Positions 1-10,335 are shown, counted from the stretch's first letter. The stretch: DNA of 64,000 bases from Shewanella sp. MR-4 (GCF_000014685.1 NC_008321.1:2167001-2231000), one strand, 5' to 3'. Program-made: numbers and translations. Notes: generated by a model from the letters alone, not told the origin.

Positions 1-321
1 GTGGCAAATGTCGTGCCTTGGCAGGTGGGTATTGAAGATCCGCATCAGCTCGACCATGCCGCGAAAGTGCTTGCCATGACCCAAGGCGCTTTAGCGACCA
101 GTGGTGATACACGGCGGTTTATTGAAGTCGAGGGTAAACGCTATGGACATATCGTCGACCCGCGCACTGGCTATCCTGTAAGTGAGGCGCCGCGCTCGGT
201 GACGGTACTTGGGCCAAACTGCGTCACCGCGGGAATGTTAGCCACCATGGCCATGTTACAGGGTGAACAGGCCGAAACTTTTTTAGCCGAGCAATCGGTG
301 CAATTCAGTATTTTTCGATAG
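1..321 (+). CDS. apbE: FAD:protein FMN transferase, C-terminal part (window edge)
   Basis: This is the C-terminal third of an ApbE family flavin transferase, which attaches FMN covalently to a threonine of exported flavoproteins such as NqrB/NqrC and RnfG. The stretch SGD.RRF...GKRYGHIVDPRTGYPV is the family's substrate and metal-binding signature, and the later VLGPNCVTAGMLAT segment holds the conserved late ApbE motif. Full-length members are about 300 or more residues, so the gene begins left of the window; the GTG at base 1 is an ordinary valine codon, not a start. The stop lies 10 bases before the response regulator gene, so all three genes at this end may be cotranscribed. Family confident; partner flavoprotein unknown. 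Confidence 0.88.
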   Translation: MANVVPWQVGIEDPHQLDHAAKVLAMTQGALATSGDTRRFIEVEGKRYGHIVDPRTGYPVSEAPRSVTVLGPNCVTAGMLATMAMLQGEQAETFLAEQSVQFSIFR

Positions 322-331
322 GGCATTATCA

Positions 332-991
332 ATGCGTATCATGTTAGTGGAAGACAACGAATTATTAGCCCAAGGGATCTGCCTGAGCCTTGCCAAACTG
401 GGGATGCAGGTCGATCACCTAAGTAGCTATCAGCAAGCATTAGTGGGCATTAAGAATGAAACCTTTAGCGCCATAGTGCTCGATTTAGGTCTACCGGATG
501 GTAATGGTAAAGAGTTGTTAAAAGCCTGGCGTGCAGAGGGTGTCTCGATTCCGACGATAGTGCTGACGGCAAACACAGATTTCGATACAAAACTCGAGTG
601 CCTCGATATTGGCGCCGATGATTATTTAGGTAAACCCTTCGATGTGCGTGAGTTAGCCGCACGGATCCGAGCTATCGTCCGCCGTCAATATGGTCTGGAT
701 AATAACAGTTTGAATATCGGTGCATTAAGTATTGATCTCAACACCCGCGAGGTGACGTTTCGCGATCAAAATGTGCCCCTCTCTCGCCGGGAATTTCAAC
801 TTCTGCTCGAACTGGCCCAATCCGCTGGCCGAGTGTTAACCCGCAGTCAGTTAGAACAGCTAACCTATGGTTGGGATGAAGTCGGCAGCAACTCGATAGA
901 AGTGCATATCCATCACTTACGTAAAAAAATGGCCAATGAATTGATTAAGACGGTGCGCGGCATTGGCTATACCTTAACCGAAGTCAATTAA
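332..991 (+). CDS. OmpR-family two-component response regulator
   Basis: A 219-residue response regulator. The receiver domain occupies about residues 1-115, with the acidic pair E7-D8, phospho-acceptor D51 in IVLDLGLPDG, T79 and the conserved K101 in GKPF. A winged-helix DNA-binding domain follows at about 125-216, ending in the VRGIGYTL motif typical of OmpR/PhoB regulators. The layout resembles QseB/PmrA-type regulators. The gene follows apbE by 10 bases and precedes a histidine kinase gene by 113 bases, so the two probably form one signalling pair. The signal and target genes cannot be read from sequence. The apbE link could suggest a role in flavoprotein or respiratory control, but that is speculation. 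Confidence 0.93.
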   Translation: MRIMLVEDNELLAQGICLSLAKLGMQVDHLSSYQQALVGIKNETFSAIVLDLGLPDGNGKELLKAWRAEGVSIPTIVLTANTDFDTKLECLDIGADDYLGKPFDVRELAARIRAIVRRQYGLDNNSLNIGALSIDLNTREVTFRDQNVPLSRREFQLLLELAQSAGRVLTRSQLEQLTYGWDEVGSNSIEVHIHHLRKKMANELIKTVRGIGYTLTEVN

Positions 992-1104
992 CCCAAAAAT
1001 GGGATAACTGATCAGGATTTAAGTGACAAACCCGACGTTTATCGGTATTTAGTAACTGCCTTATAGGCAAGTCTGCTCTTACCATAAACAACGGGGACTA
1101 CGGG

Positions 1105-2505
1105 GTGAATCGACTCAAGGTGCTGGATGTGTACTCATTACGTTTGTTATTAACCTTGCTGATGCTTTCGGGGATCTCTGTGTCCGTAGGCATTTCCAGC
1201 TGGTTTAGCACCCGAGATTCTAAACATCAAATCGAAGAATTATTCGATGCGCAGATGTTGCAATCTGCGAAAATGCTTGAGCTTTTCTATCACGATGAAG
1301 CGGAATTTAAAGCGCCGCAAGAGATACCACAAATTCTCCATGTTCCCGATAGTCAGATCAGTAGTTTTGCTGATAAAGCCGATGCGCTTAAGTTGGCCTA
1401 TGAGCATAAACTCGCATTCCAGATCTGGAGCGAAGCAGGGCAGGCACTGGTCTTTTCAGACAATATTGGTCGTCAACCCATTACTAAATTTGTTCAGGGT
1501 TACAGTAAGAAAGTGTTCGAAGGCGAGCTGTGGCATGTGTTCAGCTTTTTTTCGGTCAAACACAAAGTGTGGATCGTCACCGCCCAGCAGGACGAAGTGC
1601 GTCAGGAGCTGGTTTCGCAAATTATGCACAATGCAGTGATAGTGCCACTGATCGTCGTACCCTTAACTTTACTGATTGTGAGTTTACTGTTTTACATTCT
1701 TTTTCGGCCGTTAAAGTCCTTCGAGCGTGAGTTAATGACACGTTCGCCTAACGATCTCACGCCGCTGACAATGTCACTGCCTAAGGAACTCGTGCCCGTG
1801 CGCCGCGCGCTAAACCAATATATCAGCAGCATTGCACACTTTATTGCTAGGGAGCGCCGCTTCAGTGCCGATGCGGCCCATGAGTTAAAAACCCCGTTAT
1901 CCGTGATTAAATTACATCAACAGGGTTTAGAAGGTTTAGTGGGCGAGGGTGATGCGGAGCGCATTCACCTTGCGGCCATCGATGCGGGGGTGAAGCATAT
2001 GAGTCACACCGTTGAGCAGCTTTTATTGCTTGCGCGGGTCGATTCGATCGCCGAATTGAATGTGCAGCCTCATCCGTTACTGTCAATGGTGGAAGATGCG
2101 CTGAATCAGCTAATGCCACTGATCACCGACTATGAATGGAATATTGATGTTGACGCAAGTTTAACGCTGAACTGTGACCGTTTTTACCTACTGATAGTGC
2201 TGAAAAATATTATCGAAAATGCTTGCAAATATAGCCCAGTTGAAACCAAAATTAGCATCAGTGCGGCCCGAACTGACACTGGAATTGAGATAAAAATAGC
2301 CGACCGTGGCCAAGGTATGACTCCCGAGCAAATCGCCAGTGCGACGGAACGTTTTTACCGAGTCAATGAAAACGAAGGCATAGGCGCGGGGTTAGGCTTA
2401 TCCATCTGTTACCACATTATTGATTTGCACCTAGGCCAATTGACGATAGCGCCCCGTGAAAACGGTGGCTTAGTCGTCACACTCACTTTGCCAGAATCAC
2501 GATAA
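1105..2505 (+). CDS. Sensor histidine kinase
   Basis: A 466-residue membrane histidine kinase, partner of the regulator just upstream. It has an N-terminal membrane segment at about residues 12-32, a periplasmic sensor region of about 140 residues, and a second membrane segment at about 177-199. The dimerisation domain carries H259 in the H-box AAHELKTPLS. The ATPase domain shows the N-box around N372 (IIENACKYSP), a G1 box at 400-405 (DRGQGM) and a G2 box at about 427-433 (GAGLGLS). The start is the GTG at 1105, preceded by a purine-rich GGGGACTACGG. The 113-base gap to the regulator is long for such a pair and leaves room for a separate translation or transcription signal, but none was identified. 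Confidence 0.92.
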   Translation: MNRLKVLDVYSLRLLLTLLMLSGISVSVGISSWFSTRDSKHQIEELFDAQMLQSAKMLELFYHDEAEFKAPQEIPQILHVPDSQISSFADKADALKLAYEHKLAFQIWSEAGQALVFSDNIGRQPITKFVQGYSKKVFEGELWHVFSFFSVKHKVWIVTAQQDEVRQELVSQIMHNAVIVPLIVVPLTLLIVSLLFYILFRPLKSFERELMTRSPNDLTPLTMSLPKELVPVRRALNQYISSIAHFIARERRFSADAAHELKTPLSVIKLHQQGLEGLVGEGDAERIHLAAIDAGVKHMSHTVEQLLLLARVDSIAELNVQPHPLLSMVEDALNQLMPLITDYEWNIDVDASLTLNCDRFYLLIVLKNIIENACKYSPVETKISISAARTDTGIEIKIADRGQGMTPEQIASATERFYRVNENEGIGAGLGLSICYHIIDLHLGQLTIAPRENGGLVVTLTLPESR

Positions 2506-2931
2506 CTTTAGGTGTAATGCCGGAATGATTAAGGCAGTTAGTATAATTATTTAAGCTAACTGGTTAGCGTATTGGCAGCGATCACCTAAGATTAGTGACT
2601 AAGATTAATGAGAGTCGCTAAATTTGCAAAACAGACTGATTTTGTTTCTATTATGCGCACTTAGCAGCACTTTATTAACGCTTGTTACTTTTAAAGATCA
2701 AATCGGTATGTTAATTCGAATTTGATATTCTTTATTGGTATAAGTATATTGCTAAATAGTATCGTGCAAAGGGAGTTAACTGCATCTTTATTTATGAGTT
2801 TTTTACTCCTTCTGATATCTTTCGCGATATGTAACAGCCTGTGTTTTTTTACCATCAAACAGCGGTAAAAAAATTTCACTGTGCACACAAAAAACGTTGA
2901 TTTCTTAGTTTATTTTTAGGTTACCTATCCT
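2506..2931. other. Intergenic region upstream of opgG
   Basis: An AT-rich 426-base stretch between the histidine kinase and opgG. It must hold the opgGH promoter. Short near-repeats (GATTAGTGACTAAGATTAATGA, around 2590-2612, is partly self-similar) are present, but I see no convincing operator, terminator, RNA gene or coding frame. Confidence 0.4.
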
Positions 2932-4569
2932 ATGGTTAGCTTGTTGCGTTGCCAATCGTTTAAACCTTCATCTTCACTCATTTGCTCACTGGCGCTTAGC
3001 GCAGCATTTGCGCTGTCGAGTTCGGCATTTGCTGAAGAGACAAAGCCTGCTGAAAACAAACCCGCCACACCTGTGGTGAGTCCACCTAAGGCGACGGCCC
3101 AGCCGGCGAACAAAAATCAAGTGAGATTTACTAAAACGGGCACCTTTGATGGCGACTCTGTAGTGAAGTTAGCCCGCAAGTTGGCTTCTAAACCCTATGT
3201 GGTGTTAAAGGATCCGCTGCCAGCTGGCCTCGCTAAGTTAAGTTACGATGAATACCGCGACATTCGCTTCAATCCTGTTTCGTCCATTTGGCGCGATCAA
3301 GGTTTACCGTTCCAAATGCAAATGTTTCACCGTGGTTTCTATTTCCAAGACTTAATCGAAATTGCCATCGTTGAAGCTAACCAAGCGACTCACTTAGCCT
3401 ACGAGCCTAAGTATTTCACAGCGGGTGAGGTTATCACTCAAGCGTTGCCAAACGACGACATTGGCTATTCAGGTTTTCGCATTCATAACCAGTTAAACAC
3501 CAATGGTGTTTACGACGAATTGATGGTGTTCCAAGGCGCGAGTTATTTCCGTGCCTTAGGTAAAGGTAACTCCTATGGTTTATCGGCCCGTGGTTTGGCC
3601 TTGAAAACCGCCGATCCTGAAGGTGAAGAGTTCCCGATTTTCCGCGCGTTTTGGGTTGAACGTCCATCCTACGACAGTAACCTGATCGTGGTTCACGCAC
3701 TGCTGGATAGCCCAAGTGTGGCGGGCGCGTACCGATTCTCTGTGCGTCCTGGTGACAACACCCAAATTGACGTCGAAGCGACCTTATTCCCTCGCGTCGA
3801 ACTCAGCAAAGTGGGTCTGGCGCCAAGCACTAGCATGTTCTTACATTCACTCAATGGCCGCCACGATACCGACGACTTTAGACCCGAAGTCCACGATTCA
3901 GATGGTTTGTTGATGTTTAACGGCCGCGGTGAGCACCTATGGCGCCCACTGGCTAACCCGCGTCAATTACAGGTGAGTGCGTTTTCTGACAACTCGCCAC
4001 AGGGTTTTGGTTTAATTCAACGTGAACGCAATTATGCCTCTTATCAAGATCTCGAAGCCCACTACGAGCGTCGTCCAAGTCTGTGGATTGAACCTGTGGG
4101 TAACTGGGGACAAGGCGCGGTCGTTCTGACAGAAATTCCAACAGAATCAGAAATTCATGATAATATCGTGAGCTTCTGGAAGCCGCGTCAGCCGATCCCT
4201 GCGGGCAGTGAATATCACTTTGCTTACCGTATGAGCTGGGGCGATGAACCAGTAGCGAAAACCAATTCCGTCGTGGTGAGTCGTACTGCCAGTGGTCGTG
4301 CCGACATCGCAAAAGCGACCCCAAGACGTTTGTTTGTCGTGGATTATCATCTGAACGGCGCTATGCCCGATGAATTACCGCTCGCGAAGGTTGAGTCTTC
4401 CGGTGGGGTGATTGCAAATGTGGTTATCGCGCGTAATGCGGCTAACAATGGTTATCGCCTCGCGTTTGAGTTGGAGCCAGAAGATAAGGAACTTATCGAA
4501 TTACGTGCCGAACTCAAGTTCTCAACACCGCGTCAGGTTGAAACCTGGCTCTATCGCTGGACGCTTTAA
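2932..4569 (+). CDS. opgG: Glucan biosynthesis protein G (periplasmic)
   Basis: OpgG (MdoG) acts in the periplasm in making osmoregulated periplasmic glucans, branching and processing the beta-1,2 backbone that OpgH produces. The 545-residue protein starts with a signal peptide ending near residue 34 (SSSAFA before EETKPA) and then a proline/alanine-rich linker. The mature part shows strong family features: [11 protein letters not shown], the YRDIRF segment, HRGFYF, and a C-terminal Ig-like domain ending in VETWLYRW. Length agrees with the family (about 510-550). The stop is 5 bases before opgH, so the two are certainly an operon. OpgD is similar, but the direct pairing with OpgH favours OpgG. 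Confidence 0.95.
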
Positions 4570-4574
4570 GGTCC

Positions 4575-6776
4575 ATGACGGAGCAACATAATATGACTGT
4601 ATCCGAGAATTCGGTTCTTGAGACTGAAGTGCTCGTGGGTGGTAGCGCCATGCCTAATGAAAGGCCTGGCGCAATGGAACCCCAAAGCTTAAGCCAAATG
4701 CCTGAAGGATTTCCGCGTCGTAGCACCGTGGCCAATGGTGTGCGCTCGAAAGTATCCCGTCGATTTTTTGTCGTGGGCGGCGCGCTCTTGCTGTCGGCCT
4801 TTGCTATCTATGAAATGGGCGCTGTATTCAGCATCGGAGGGATCACCCCCCTCGAATACTTGATGCTAGTGCTGTTTGCGATTAACTTCTGCTGGATTGC
4901 ATTGGCGTTTTGTAGCGGTATTGCAGGCTTCTTCATGTTGCTGAAAAAGCCTAAACCAAACGAGCTTGAGCAGACTGAGCTACATACCCGCACCGCGATT
5001 TTGATGCCAACCTATAACGAGTCGCCTGATCGGGTGTTCTCTGCGGTATCTGTGATGGCGGAAGCCTTGTCCCAAACGGGGCATGGTCATGCGTTCGATT
5101 GGTTCATCTTAAGTGATACCACAGATCCTGAAATCGCCCTGTTAGAAGAACAGGCGTTTTTAGTGCTGCGCCAAGAAACCCATAAACATTCTCGCGTGTA
5201 TTACCGCCGCCGCCGTAAGAATGTGGCGCGTAAAGCGGGTAACGTGGCGGACTTCTGCCGCCGTTGGGGCTCTCGTTACGATCACTTATTGGTGCTCGAC
5301 GCCGACAGTTTGATGGAGTCATCGACCATCACTGGCTTAGCACAACGTATGCAGGCCGATCCTGACGCCGGACTTATCCAAACCATTCCATCGCTGATCA
5401 ATGGCACCACCTTAATGGCGCGTCTGCAGCAGTTTGCGGCGCGTATTTATGGTCCTGTGATTGGTACTGGGCTAGGTTGGTGGGTACAAAAAGAAGGTAA
5501 CTTCTGGGGCCATAACGCCATTATTCGTACCGAAGCCTTTATGGGCGCAGCAGGTCTGCCCAACCTTAAGGGTAAACCACCATTTGGTGGCCATATCCTA
5601 AGCCATGACTTCGTCGAAGCGGCGCTGATCCGCCGTGCGGGCTGGAGTGTGGTGATTGCCTATGACTTACCTGGCTCTTATGAAGAATGTCCGCCATCTA
5701 TTGTCGATTTAGCCGTGCGCGATCGCCGTTGGTGTCAAGGTAACTTACAGCATTCCCGTATCCTGCCAACCAAAGGTTTGCACTGGGTCAGCCGTTTGCA
5801 CTTAATGACGGGCATTATGGCGTATCTGTCATCGCCATTCTGGTTGTTATTGATTTTGACCGGTTTGATGCTCGCGTTGCAGGCACACTTTATTCGTCCT
5901 GAGTATTTTACCGACCAATTCTCGCTGTTCCCGACATGGCCAATCATGGACTCGGATAGGGCATTAAGATTGTTCTATATCACCATGGGCGTGTTGTTTG
6001 GACCTAAGATTTTCGGCGTATTATTGCTGCTAAAAGATGGCAATTTTGCCCGCAGTGTCGGTGGTCGCATCAAGGCGATTTTAAGCGTGATATTTGAGGT
6101 GATCCTCTCTGCACTAATCGCACCTATCATGATGTTCATCCACTGCGGTGCGGTGATGTCGATTCTGATGGGACGTGACAGTGGTTGGTCTCCACAGCGT
6201 CGTGACGATGGCAGCATGCCTTGGTTAACCCTGATCTATCGCCACCGCTGGCATATGCTGGCGGGCGTGATGTTAGGTTATGCGGCGATTTTGGACTCCT
6301 TAACATTGCTTGCGTGGATGAGCCCCGCCTTGATTGGTCTGTGGTTAGCCGTGCCGATTTCGGCGTGGACGGGGTCAATCAAAATTGGTGAGTTCTTCAA
6401 GCGCATTGGCATTTTGGCCACGCCAGAGGAGCGTAATCCTGCGCCTATCTGTATTCGTGCTCAAGAGGCGCGTGCTGCTTATCAGGCACATATCGAGCAG
6501 CCTTGGACATTAGCGCAAGTGTTAAAAGATCCAGCGTTAATGGAACTGCACTTGGCTATGGTTGATAAGCAGCCACTGCGTGCGGCGGGTACACCCATTG
6601 AACCGGTTGAAGCCATTGTGCATGTTAAAGTGCATGAGGCGCAGTGCCAACAGAGTGCCTTGGCATTATTTAACCGTCAGGAAATGGCGCTGGTGCTGGC
6701 CAATCCGCTGATGCTGCGAAGCTTGCAAAAGCTGCCAGAGCAGTTTGTGCCTGAAGACTTGGTCTCTTTCTGCTAG
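4575..6776 (+). CDS. opgH: Glucans biosynthesis glucosyltransferase H
   Basis: OpgH (MdoH) is an inner-membrane GT2-family glucosyltransferase that uses UDP-glucose to make the linear beta-1,2-glucan backbone of periplasmic glucans and passes it across the membrane. The 733-residue protein has membrane segments at about 60-80 and 95-120, then a large cytoplasmic catalytic domain with the GT2 motifs DADS ([11 protein letters not shown]) and the Q/RxxRW-type motif DRRWCQGN, followed by several more membrane segments around 400-600. It is slightly shorter than the E. coli protein (847), mainly in the terminal tails. It lies 5 bases after opgG, and a strong hairpin terminator follows at 6841. Confidence 0.96.
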
Positions 6777-6840
6777 GTAACACGTTTTTAGGATAACAAT
6801 TCACCCCGCTTAATGGGCTTAATTGTTGTCAAATAATTGA

Positions 6841-6873
6841 AATGCCACTGACGTCTGTCAGTGGCATTTTTGT
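6841..6873 (+). terminator. Rho-independent terminator of opgGH
   Basis: A 12-base stem, AATGCCACTGAC paired with GTCAGTGGCATT, has a four-base loop and is followed by a run of T (TTTTTGTTTT). It lies 65 bases after the opgH stop. Confidence 0.9.
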
Positions 6874-7006
6874 TTTATCCCTTTGCTCGCCTGCATTTCG
6901 TCAACGGCTTCAGCTATAGTGAACACAGATTACTGGTGAATTGAGTGTCGATGTTTGCACTTGCGGTAATTTTACGGTCAAGAATCTGCTGTGACAGGGG
7001 ACGTTT

Positions 7007-8635
7007 ATGATGCCTGTGAGTCGATTAACGCTAAATCCTAATACATCCAACCGCAGCTTTAGTTCACTTAAGCGCTGGCCACTCGGTGCATTGTTGATGG
7101 GACTTTCGCTTGCAGTCATAGAATCCTATGCCGCCGAGCCACTGGTAACAGCACCTCTAAGCGTTGAACCACAAACGGTTGAGCTGCCCGCTCCTCCGCC
7201 TTCCGCTGAAGTCGCTGACCCAGACACTGCAGTTGAGCTAATTCTAGGGCAAACCTTACTCTTGAGTCTTGCCGATGTTAGCCCTGTTTTTAGCGCCAAT
7301 TATCAACAGTTGAGCCAGTGGCAGCATAGAGTACTGGATAGCGAAGAGCGGACGAAGCTTCGCCAAATGCAGCTGCAACTGGATAACTATTGGCGGTATC
7401 TCGATACCCAAGCTGAATGCATCACGCCGTGCAGATCGGCTGCATTGATGCCAACAGATGCGTATTTTCGCGCTGTGGTTCTCAAGCTGAAGCAATTGAT
7501 GGCGTTAGCGGAATCCTCTTCGTGGGAGACGCTCATCCTCGAAGATAAATTAAGCCCGGGGCAAGAGAGTCCTCTCATCGCATTAATTGTGCAGCGTCTT
7601 TTTCTATTAGGCTTTCTGGCAGATAAGCCAAGTCCAGTTTCCGAGACAGCAGCTGATCCAGAAGCGCTTTCGCCAGACGTAACGACTCACCCTGAATCAA
7701 AGGCGTATCCAGCCCAAGGTTCTGCTGACAAGAATCCCATGCTTTATAACGATGAACTCGTTGCCGCAATTAAAGTCTTTCAAACTCAACATGGCTTACA
7801 AGCAGATGGGGTGATAGGTAAGCAGACCCTGTATTGGCTTAATCAATCTCCCTATGCTCGGGCGCAGTTACTGGCGAAAAACACCCTTAGGCAGCAGATT
7901 TTTACTCGCACCTTACCTGCAAGCTATCTGGTGATAAATGTCCCGGCATTTGAGTTGCAATTCGTCGAAGCGGGGAAGGTTATCCTCAATTCAAAAGTAA
8001 TAGTGGGCAAAGCATCGCGGCCAACACCGCTGCTAAGTAGTCATATCTCCAGCGTGGTGGTCAATCCACAGTGGCGCGTGCCACGCACCATAGTGCGGCG
8101 CGATATCTTGCCCCATATACGCCAAGATGGTCATTACCTGCAGGACCGCGGGTTCGATGTTTACGACTATGACGGCGCGCGAGTCGAACATTCGCCACAG
8201 GAGTGGCAAGAGTTGGCGTCCAGCCATTTTCCCTATCGTTTAGTGCAACGCCCCGGGGCGAAAAACGCCTTAGGTCGGTATAAATTTCATTTCGACAACA
8301 GTTTTAGTGTGTATTTGCACGGAACTTCTGAGCCAAGTCTCTTTAAAAAGACCGATAGGGCCTTATCATCGGGTTGCATTCGGGTTGAAAAGGTCGAGGA
8401 GCTGGCCCGCTGGTTTCAGACTCACTTAGTTAAAGATACGCGCCTTTGGGACAAATTAACGCCTAATACCACTCAATCCCAATGGTTTGCGTTATCAGAT
8501 ACCATGCCTGTCTACACGGTTTATTGGACAGCATGGCTTGATGATGCTGGGCAAATTCAATATCGCAATGATATTTATCACTTAGAAGCTGAGTTTACCC
8601 AGGCGGTGCCTGCATCAATTTTTTACATTCTATAA
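7007..8635 (+). CDS. L,D-transpeptidase (LdtD/YcbB type)
   Basis: This periplasmic enzyme forms 3-3 cross-links in peptidoglycan. The 542-residue protein has an N-terminal signal or anchor at about residues 24-42. A peptidoglycan-binding domain follows at about 245-280 (AIKVFQTQHGLQADGVIG). The YkuD catalytic domain at about 305-480 carries HGTSEPSLF and the active-site motif SSGCIRV with Cys457. Length and domain order match LdtD (about 615 in E. coli) better than the small ErfK-type enzymes. ATG 7007 was used; ATG 7010 would be equivalent. The following gene, a MepK-like endopeptidase that cuts such cross-links, makes a functional pair, as also found in E. coli (ycbB-ycbK). Confidence 0.92.
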   Translation: MMPVSRLTLNPNTSNRSFSSLKRWPLGALLMGLSLAVIESYAAEPLVTAPLSVEPQTVELPAPPPSAEVADPDTAVELILGQTLLLSLADVSPVFSANYQQLSQWQHRVLDSEERTKLRQMQLQLDNYWRYLDTQAECITPCRSAALMPTDAYFRAVVLKLKQLMALAESSSWETLILEDKLSPGQESPLIALIVQRLFLLGFLADKPSPVSETAADPEALSPDVTTHPESKAYPAQGSADKNPMLYNDELVAAIKVFQTQHGLQADGVIGKQTLYWLNQSPYARAQLLAKNTLRQQIFTRTLPASYLVINVPAFELQFVEAGKVILNSKVIVGKASRPTPLLSSHISSVVVNPQWRVPRTIVRRDILPHIRQDGHYLQDRGFDVYDYDGARVEHSPQEWQELASSHFPYRLVQRPGAKNALGRYKFHFDNSFSVYLHGTSEPSLFKKTDRALSSGCIRVEKVEELARWFQTHLVKDTRLWDKLTPNTTQSQWFALSDTMPVYTVYWTAWLDDAGQIQYRNDIYHLEAEFTQAVPASIFYIL

Positions 8636-8728
8636 CGACCTGAACTTTTAAGAGATTTTGAAATCTGAAATCTTGTGAGCCAGTCAAGGCTTGATCTGAA
8701 TGGCGATTCAGTATAATTTGCGGTTTTA

Positions 8729-9307
8729 GTGTCCAAAAAACGAACAAAAGGTGATGATGTGACGTTACTTTGTCCTGCCCGTAGGCAGTTGTTGTTAGGC
8801 CTCAGTGGTGTGGCATTGTGTTCTTTAATTCCTTCTAAAGCGTTTGCGAGTCGGTCGACTAAAGGGGTTCGCGATCTCAGCCTCTATAATCGCCACACGG
8901 GCGAGCATAACAATGGCAGTTATTGGATTGACGGCCATTACCAGAGCGAAGTGTTGAATGATTTTAGTCATTTACTGCGGGATCATCGCCAGAATGTGGC
9001 GGCGCCCATGGATAAACGCTTATTCGATCTGCTTTACACCCTCAAGAGCACCCTCAATACGGAGAATGAGATCCATGTGATTTCAGGCTATCGTTCGCCT
9101 AAGACCAACGCCATGTTGGCGGGTAAGAGCAGTGGGGTGGCAAAGAAAAGTTATCACATGCAAGGCATGGCAATGGATATCGCTATCCCAGGAGTGAATC
9201 TTAAGACTCTTAGAGATGCGGCGTTATCACTCAAATTGGGTGGTGTGGGTTATTACCCTAAGTCGGGCTTTGTACATGTTGACTGTGGTCCAGTACGCCA
9301 CTGGTAG
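8729..9307 (+). CDS. MepK-like murein endopeptidase (DUF882/M15 family)
   Basis: A 192-residue zinc peptidase of the YcbK/MepK group, which in E. coli cleaves 3-3 cross-links made by L,D-transpeptidases. An export signal with a twin-arginine look (ARRQLLLG, then a hydrophobic stretch ending in KAFA) occupies about residues 18-40. The M15 metal-binding motif is visible as SYHMQGMAMDI, with H143 and D150, and FVHVDCG near the end supplies the third ligand. The start is GTG 8729, 93 bases after the L,D-transpeptidase gene. The final 50 bases overlap the 3' end of a convergent unknown gene. Confidence 0.9.
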   Translation: MSKKRTKGDDVTLLCPARRQLLLGLSGVALCSLIPSKAFASRSTKGVRDLSLYNRHTGEHNNGSYWIDGHYQSEVLNDFSHLLRDHRQNVAAPMDKRLFDLLYTLKSTLNTENEIHVISGYRSPKTNAMLAGKSSGVAKKSYHMQGMAMDIAIPGVNLKTLRDAALSLKLGGVGYYPKSGFVHVDCGPVRHW

Positions 9308-9701
9308 TCTTATCGCTTTGCTGCGTGAGCTGCTGATAAAACTGCAGCTCCAACGCTTGAATATCTCGCAAATAATGCTTCAACAATGGCAAAAACTGTT
9401 GCCCTAGCTTGTTCATTTCTCTGTGTTGTTGCCAGTCATTCACATGCTGATTGAGGCACTGTGAAAACTTAAATTGTCTCAGTCGTTGGCCTTCAACGAC
9501 GGATGATTCACAAAGTTGCATTAGCATTAGCAAACTACGGTTTTTTTGTTGAGTGCAGGCGAGCAACTCTAGTAGTTTCAGCTCTATTGTGGTCTGCTGA
9601 TAGGGGACCGTTTCGATAAGTGAGACGAGTTCACGGGCTAATTGGCATGAAAGGCGATTATCTTGTTGCAATAAATACAGCTCGTGACGCATGTTTGACA
9701 A
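9258..9701 (-). CDS. Unknown 147-residue protein, possibly PriC-like
   Basis: A minus-strand frame of 147 residues rich in leucine, glutamine and helix-forming residues, with no signal peptide or membrane segment. Most of it has no competing gene; only its last 50 bases overlap the convergent mepK-like gene. Size, helical character and position before rplY fit the poorly conserved primosomal protein PriC (N''). The segment LNQHVNDWQQHREMNKLGQQ weakly recalls the Q/H-rich C-terminal part of PriC, but I cannot confirm this by eye. Coding status is moderately likely; function is a guess. Confidence 0.5.
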   Translation of the reverse strand: MSNMRHELYLLQQDNRLSCQLARELVSLIETVPYQQTTIELKLLELLACTQQKNRSLLMLMQLCESSVVEGQRLRQFKFSQCLNQHVNDWQQHREMNKLGQQFLPLLKHYLRDIQALELQFYQQLTQQSDKTTSGVLDHSQHVQSPT

Positions 9702-9902
9702 GACTGAAGTGACAAAATTTGCCCGAGCTTAGCAGGCATCGGCTGGTGTAAGTGTGATCAAGATCGCGTGTTTTTTGATTCAGATCAAAGACTTTTCGCA
9801 TATGTAACAGGTCACAAACAAGTTTTCCAATTCAATAAATACTCTTTGTGATTTATAACGATAGCCTTTGTGTACCATTGAAGTTCGAGAGCTTGGCTGT
9901 TC

Positions 9903-9938
9903 TTGTGCCTGCTGAGTAACTGTGTTAGTATGCGCGCG
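9903..9938 (+). promoter_or_regulatory. rplY promoter with GC-rich discriminator
   Basis: A -35 box TTGTGC (9903-9908) and a -10 box TAGTAT (9926-9931) are separated by 17 bases. The -10 is followed at once by GCGCGCGC. A GC-rich discriminator of this kind is typical of stringently controlled rRNA and ribosomal-protein promoters. The expected transcript start is about 9938. Confidence 0.7.
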
Positions 9939-9948
9939 CTTTATATGA

Positions 9949-9973
9949 GTCACCATTGGTCGAAAATGGTGAC
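9949..9973 (+). promoter_or_regulatory. Hairpin in the rplY mRNA leader
   Basis: An 8-base perfect stem (GTCACCAT with ATGGTGAC) and a nine-base loop lie between the predicted transcript start and the ATG at 10005. Leader-mediated autoregulation by L25 has been reported for gammaproteobacterial rplY, so this hairpin is a candidate element. It is followed by GGTTTTTACT, too weak a T-run and stem for a standard terminator. Confidence 0.55.
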
Positions 9974-10004
9974 GGTTTTTACTCTAAATTTAAGTGAGAA
10001 ACAC

Positions 10005-10292
10005 ATGTCTTACACTATCCAAGCACAAACCCGCACTGAAATAGGGAAAGGTTCGAGCCGCCGCCTACGTCATGCAGGTAAAGTTCCTGCTGTTATTTAT
10101 GGCGCAGGCAAAGAGCCAGTTTCTATTGTTTTTGATCACAAAGACATCATCAACATTCAAACTAACGAAGACTTCTACACTTCTGTTGTCACTATCGTTT
10201 TAGATGGCAAAGAAGTAGGTGTTCGTGCACAAGCTATGCAACGTCACGCGTTCAAGCCAATGATCGAGCACGTTGACTTCGTTTACGCTTAA
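10005..10292 (+). CDS. rplY: Ribosomal protein L25 (short form)
   Basis: L25 binds 5S rRNA in the large ribosomal subunit. The 95-residue protein starts [16 protein letters not shown] and contains the family signature [19 protein letters not shown]; length matches the short, single-domain form of E. coli (94) rather than the longer CTC type. The frame is open 34 codons further upstream, but that part is promoter and leader, so ATG 10005 is chosen. It is preceded only by a weak ribosome-binding sequence (AGTGAGAA), in keeping with reports of an unusual initiation region in rplY. A strong terminator follows at 10307. Confidence 0.97.
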   Translation: MSYTIQAQTRTEIGKGSSRRLRHAGKVPAVIYGAGKEPVSIVFDHKDIINIQTNEDFYTSVVTIVLDGKEVGVRAQAMQRHAFKPMIEHVDFVYA

Positions 10293-10306
10293 TCGCGTAA
10301 TTGAAG

Positions 10307-10335
10307 CAAAAAAGCGCCTATAGGGCGCTTTTTTT
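10307..10335 (+). terminator. Rho-independent terminator of rplY
   Basis: AAAGCGCC pairs with GGCGCTTT around a short TATAG loop, followed by a run of seven or more T. Confidence 0.9.
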
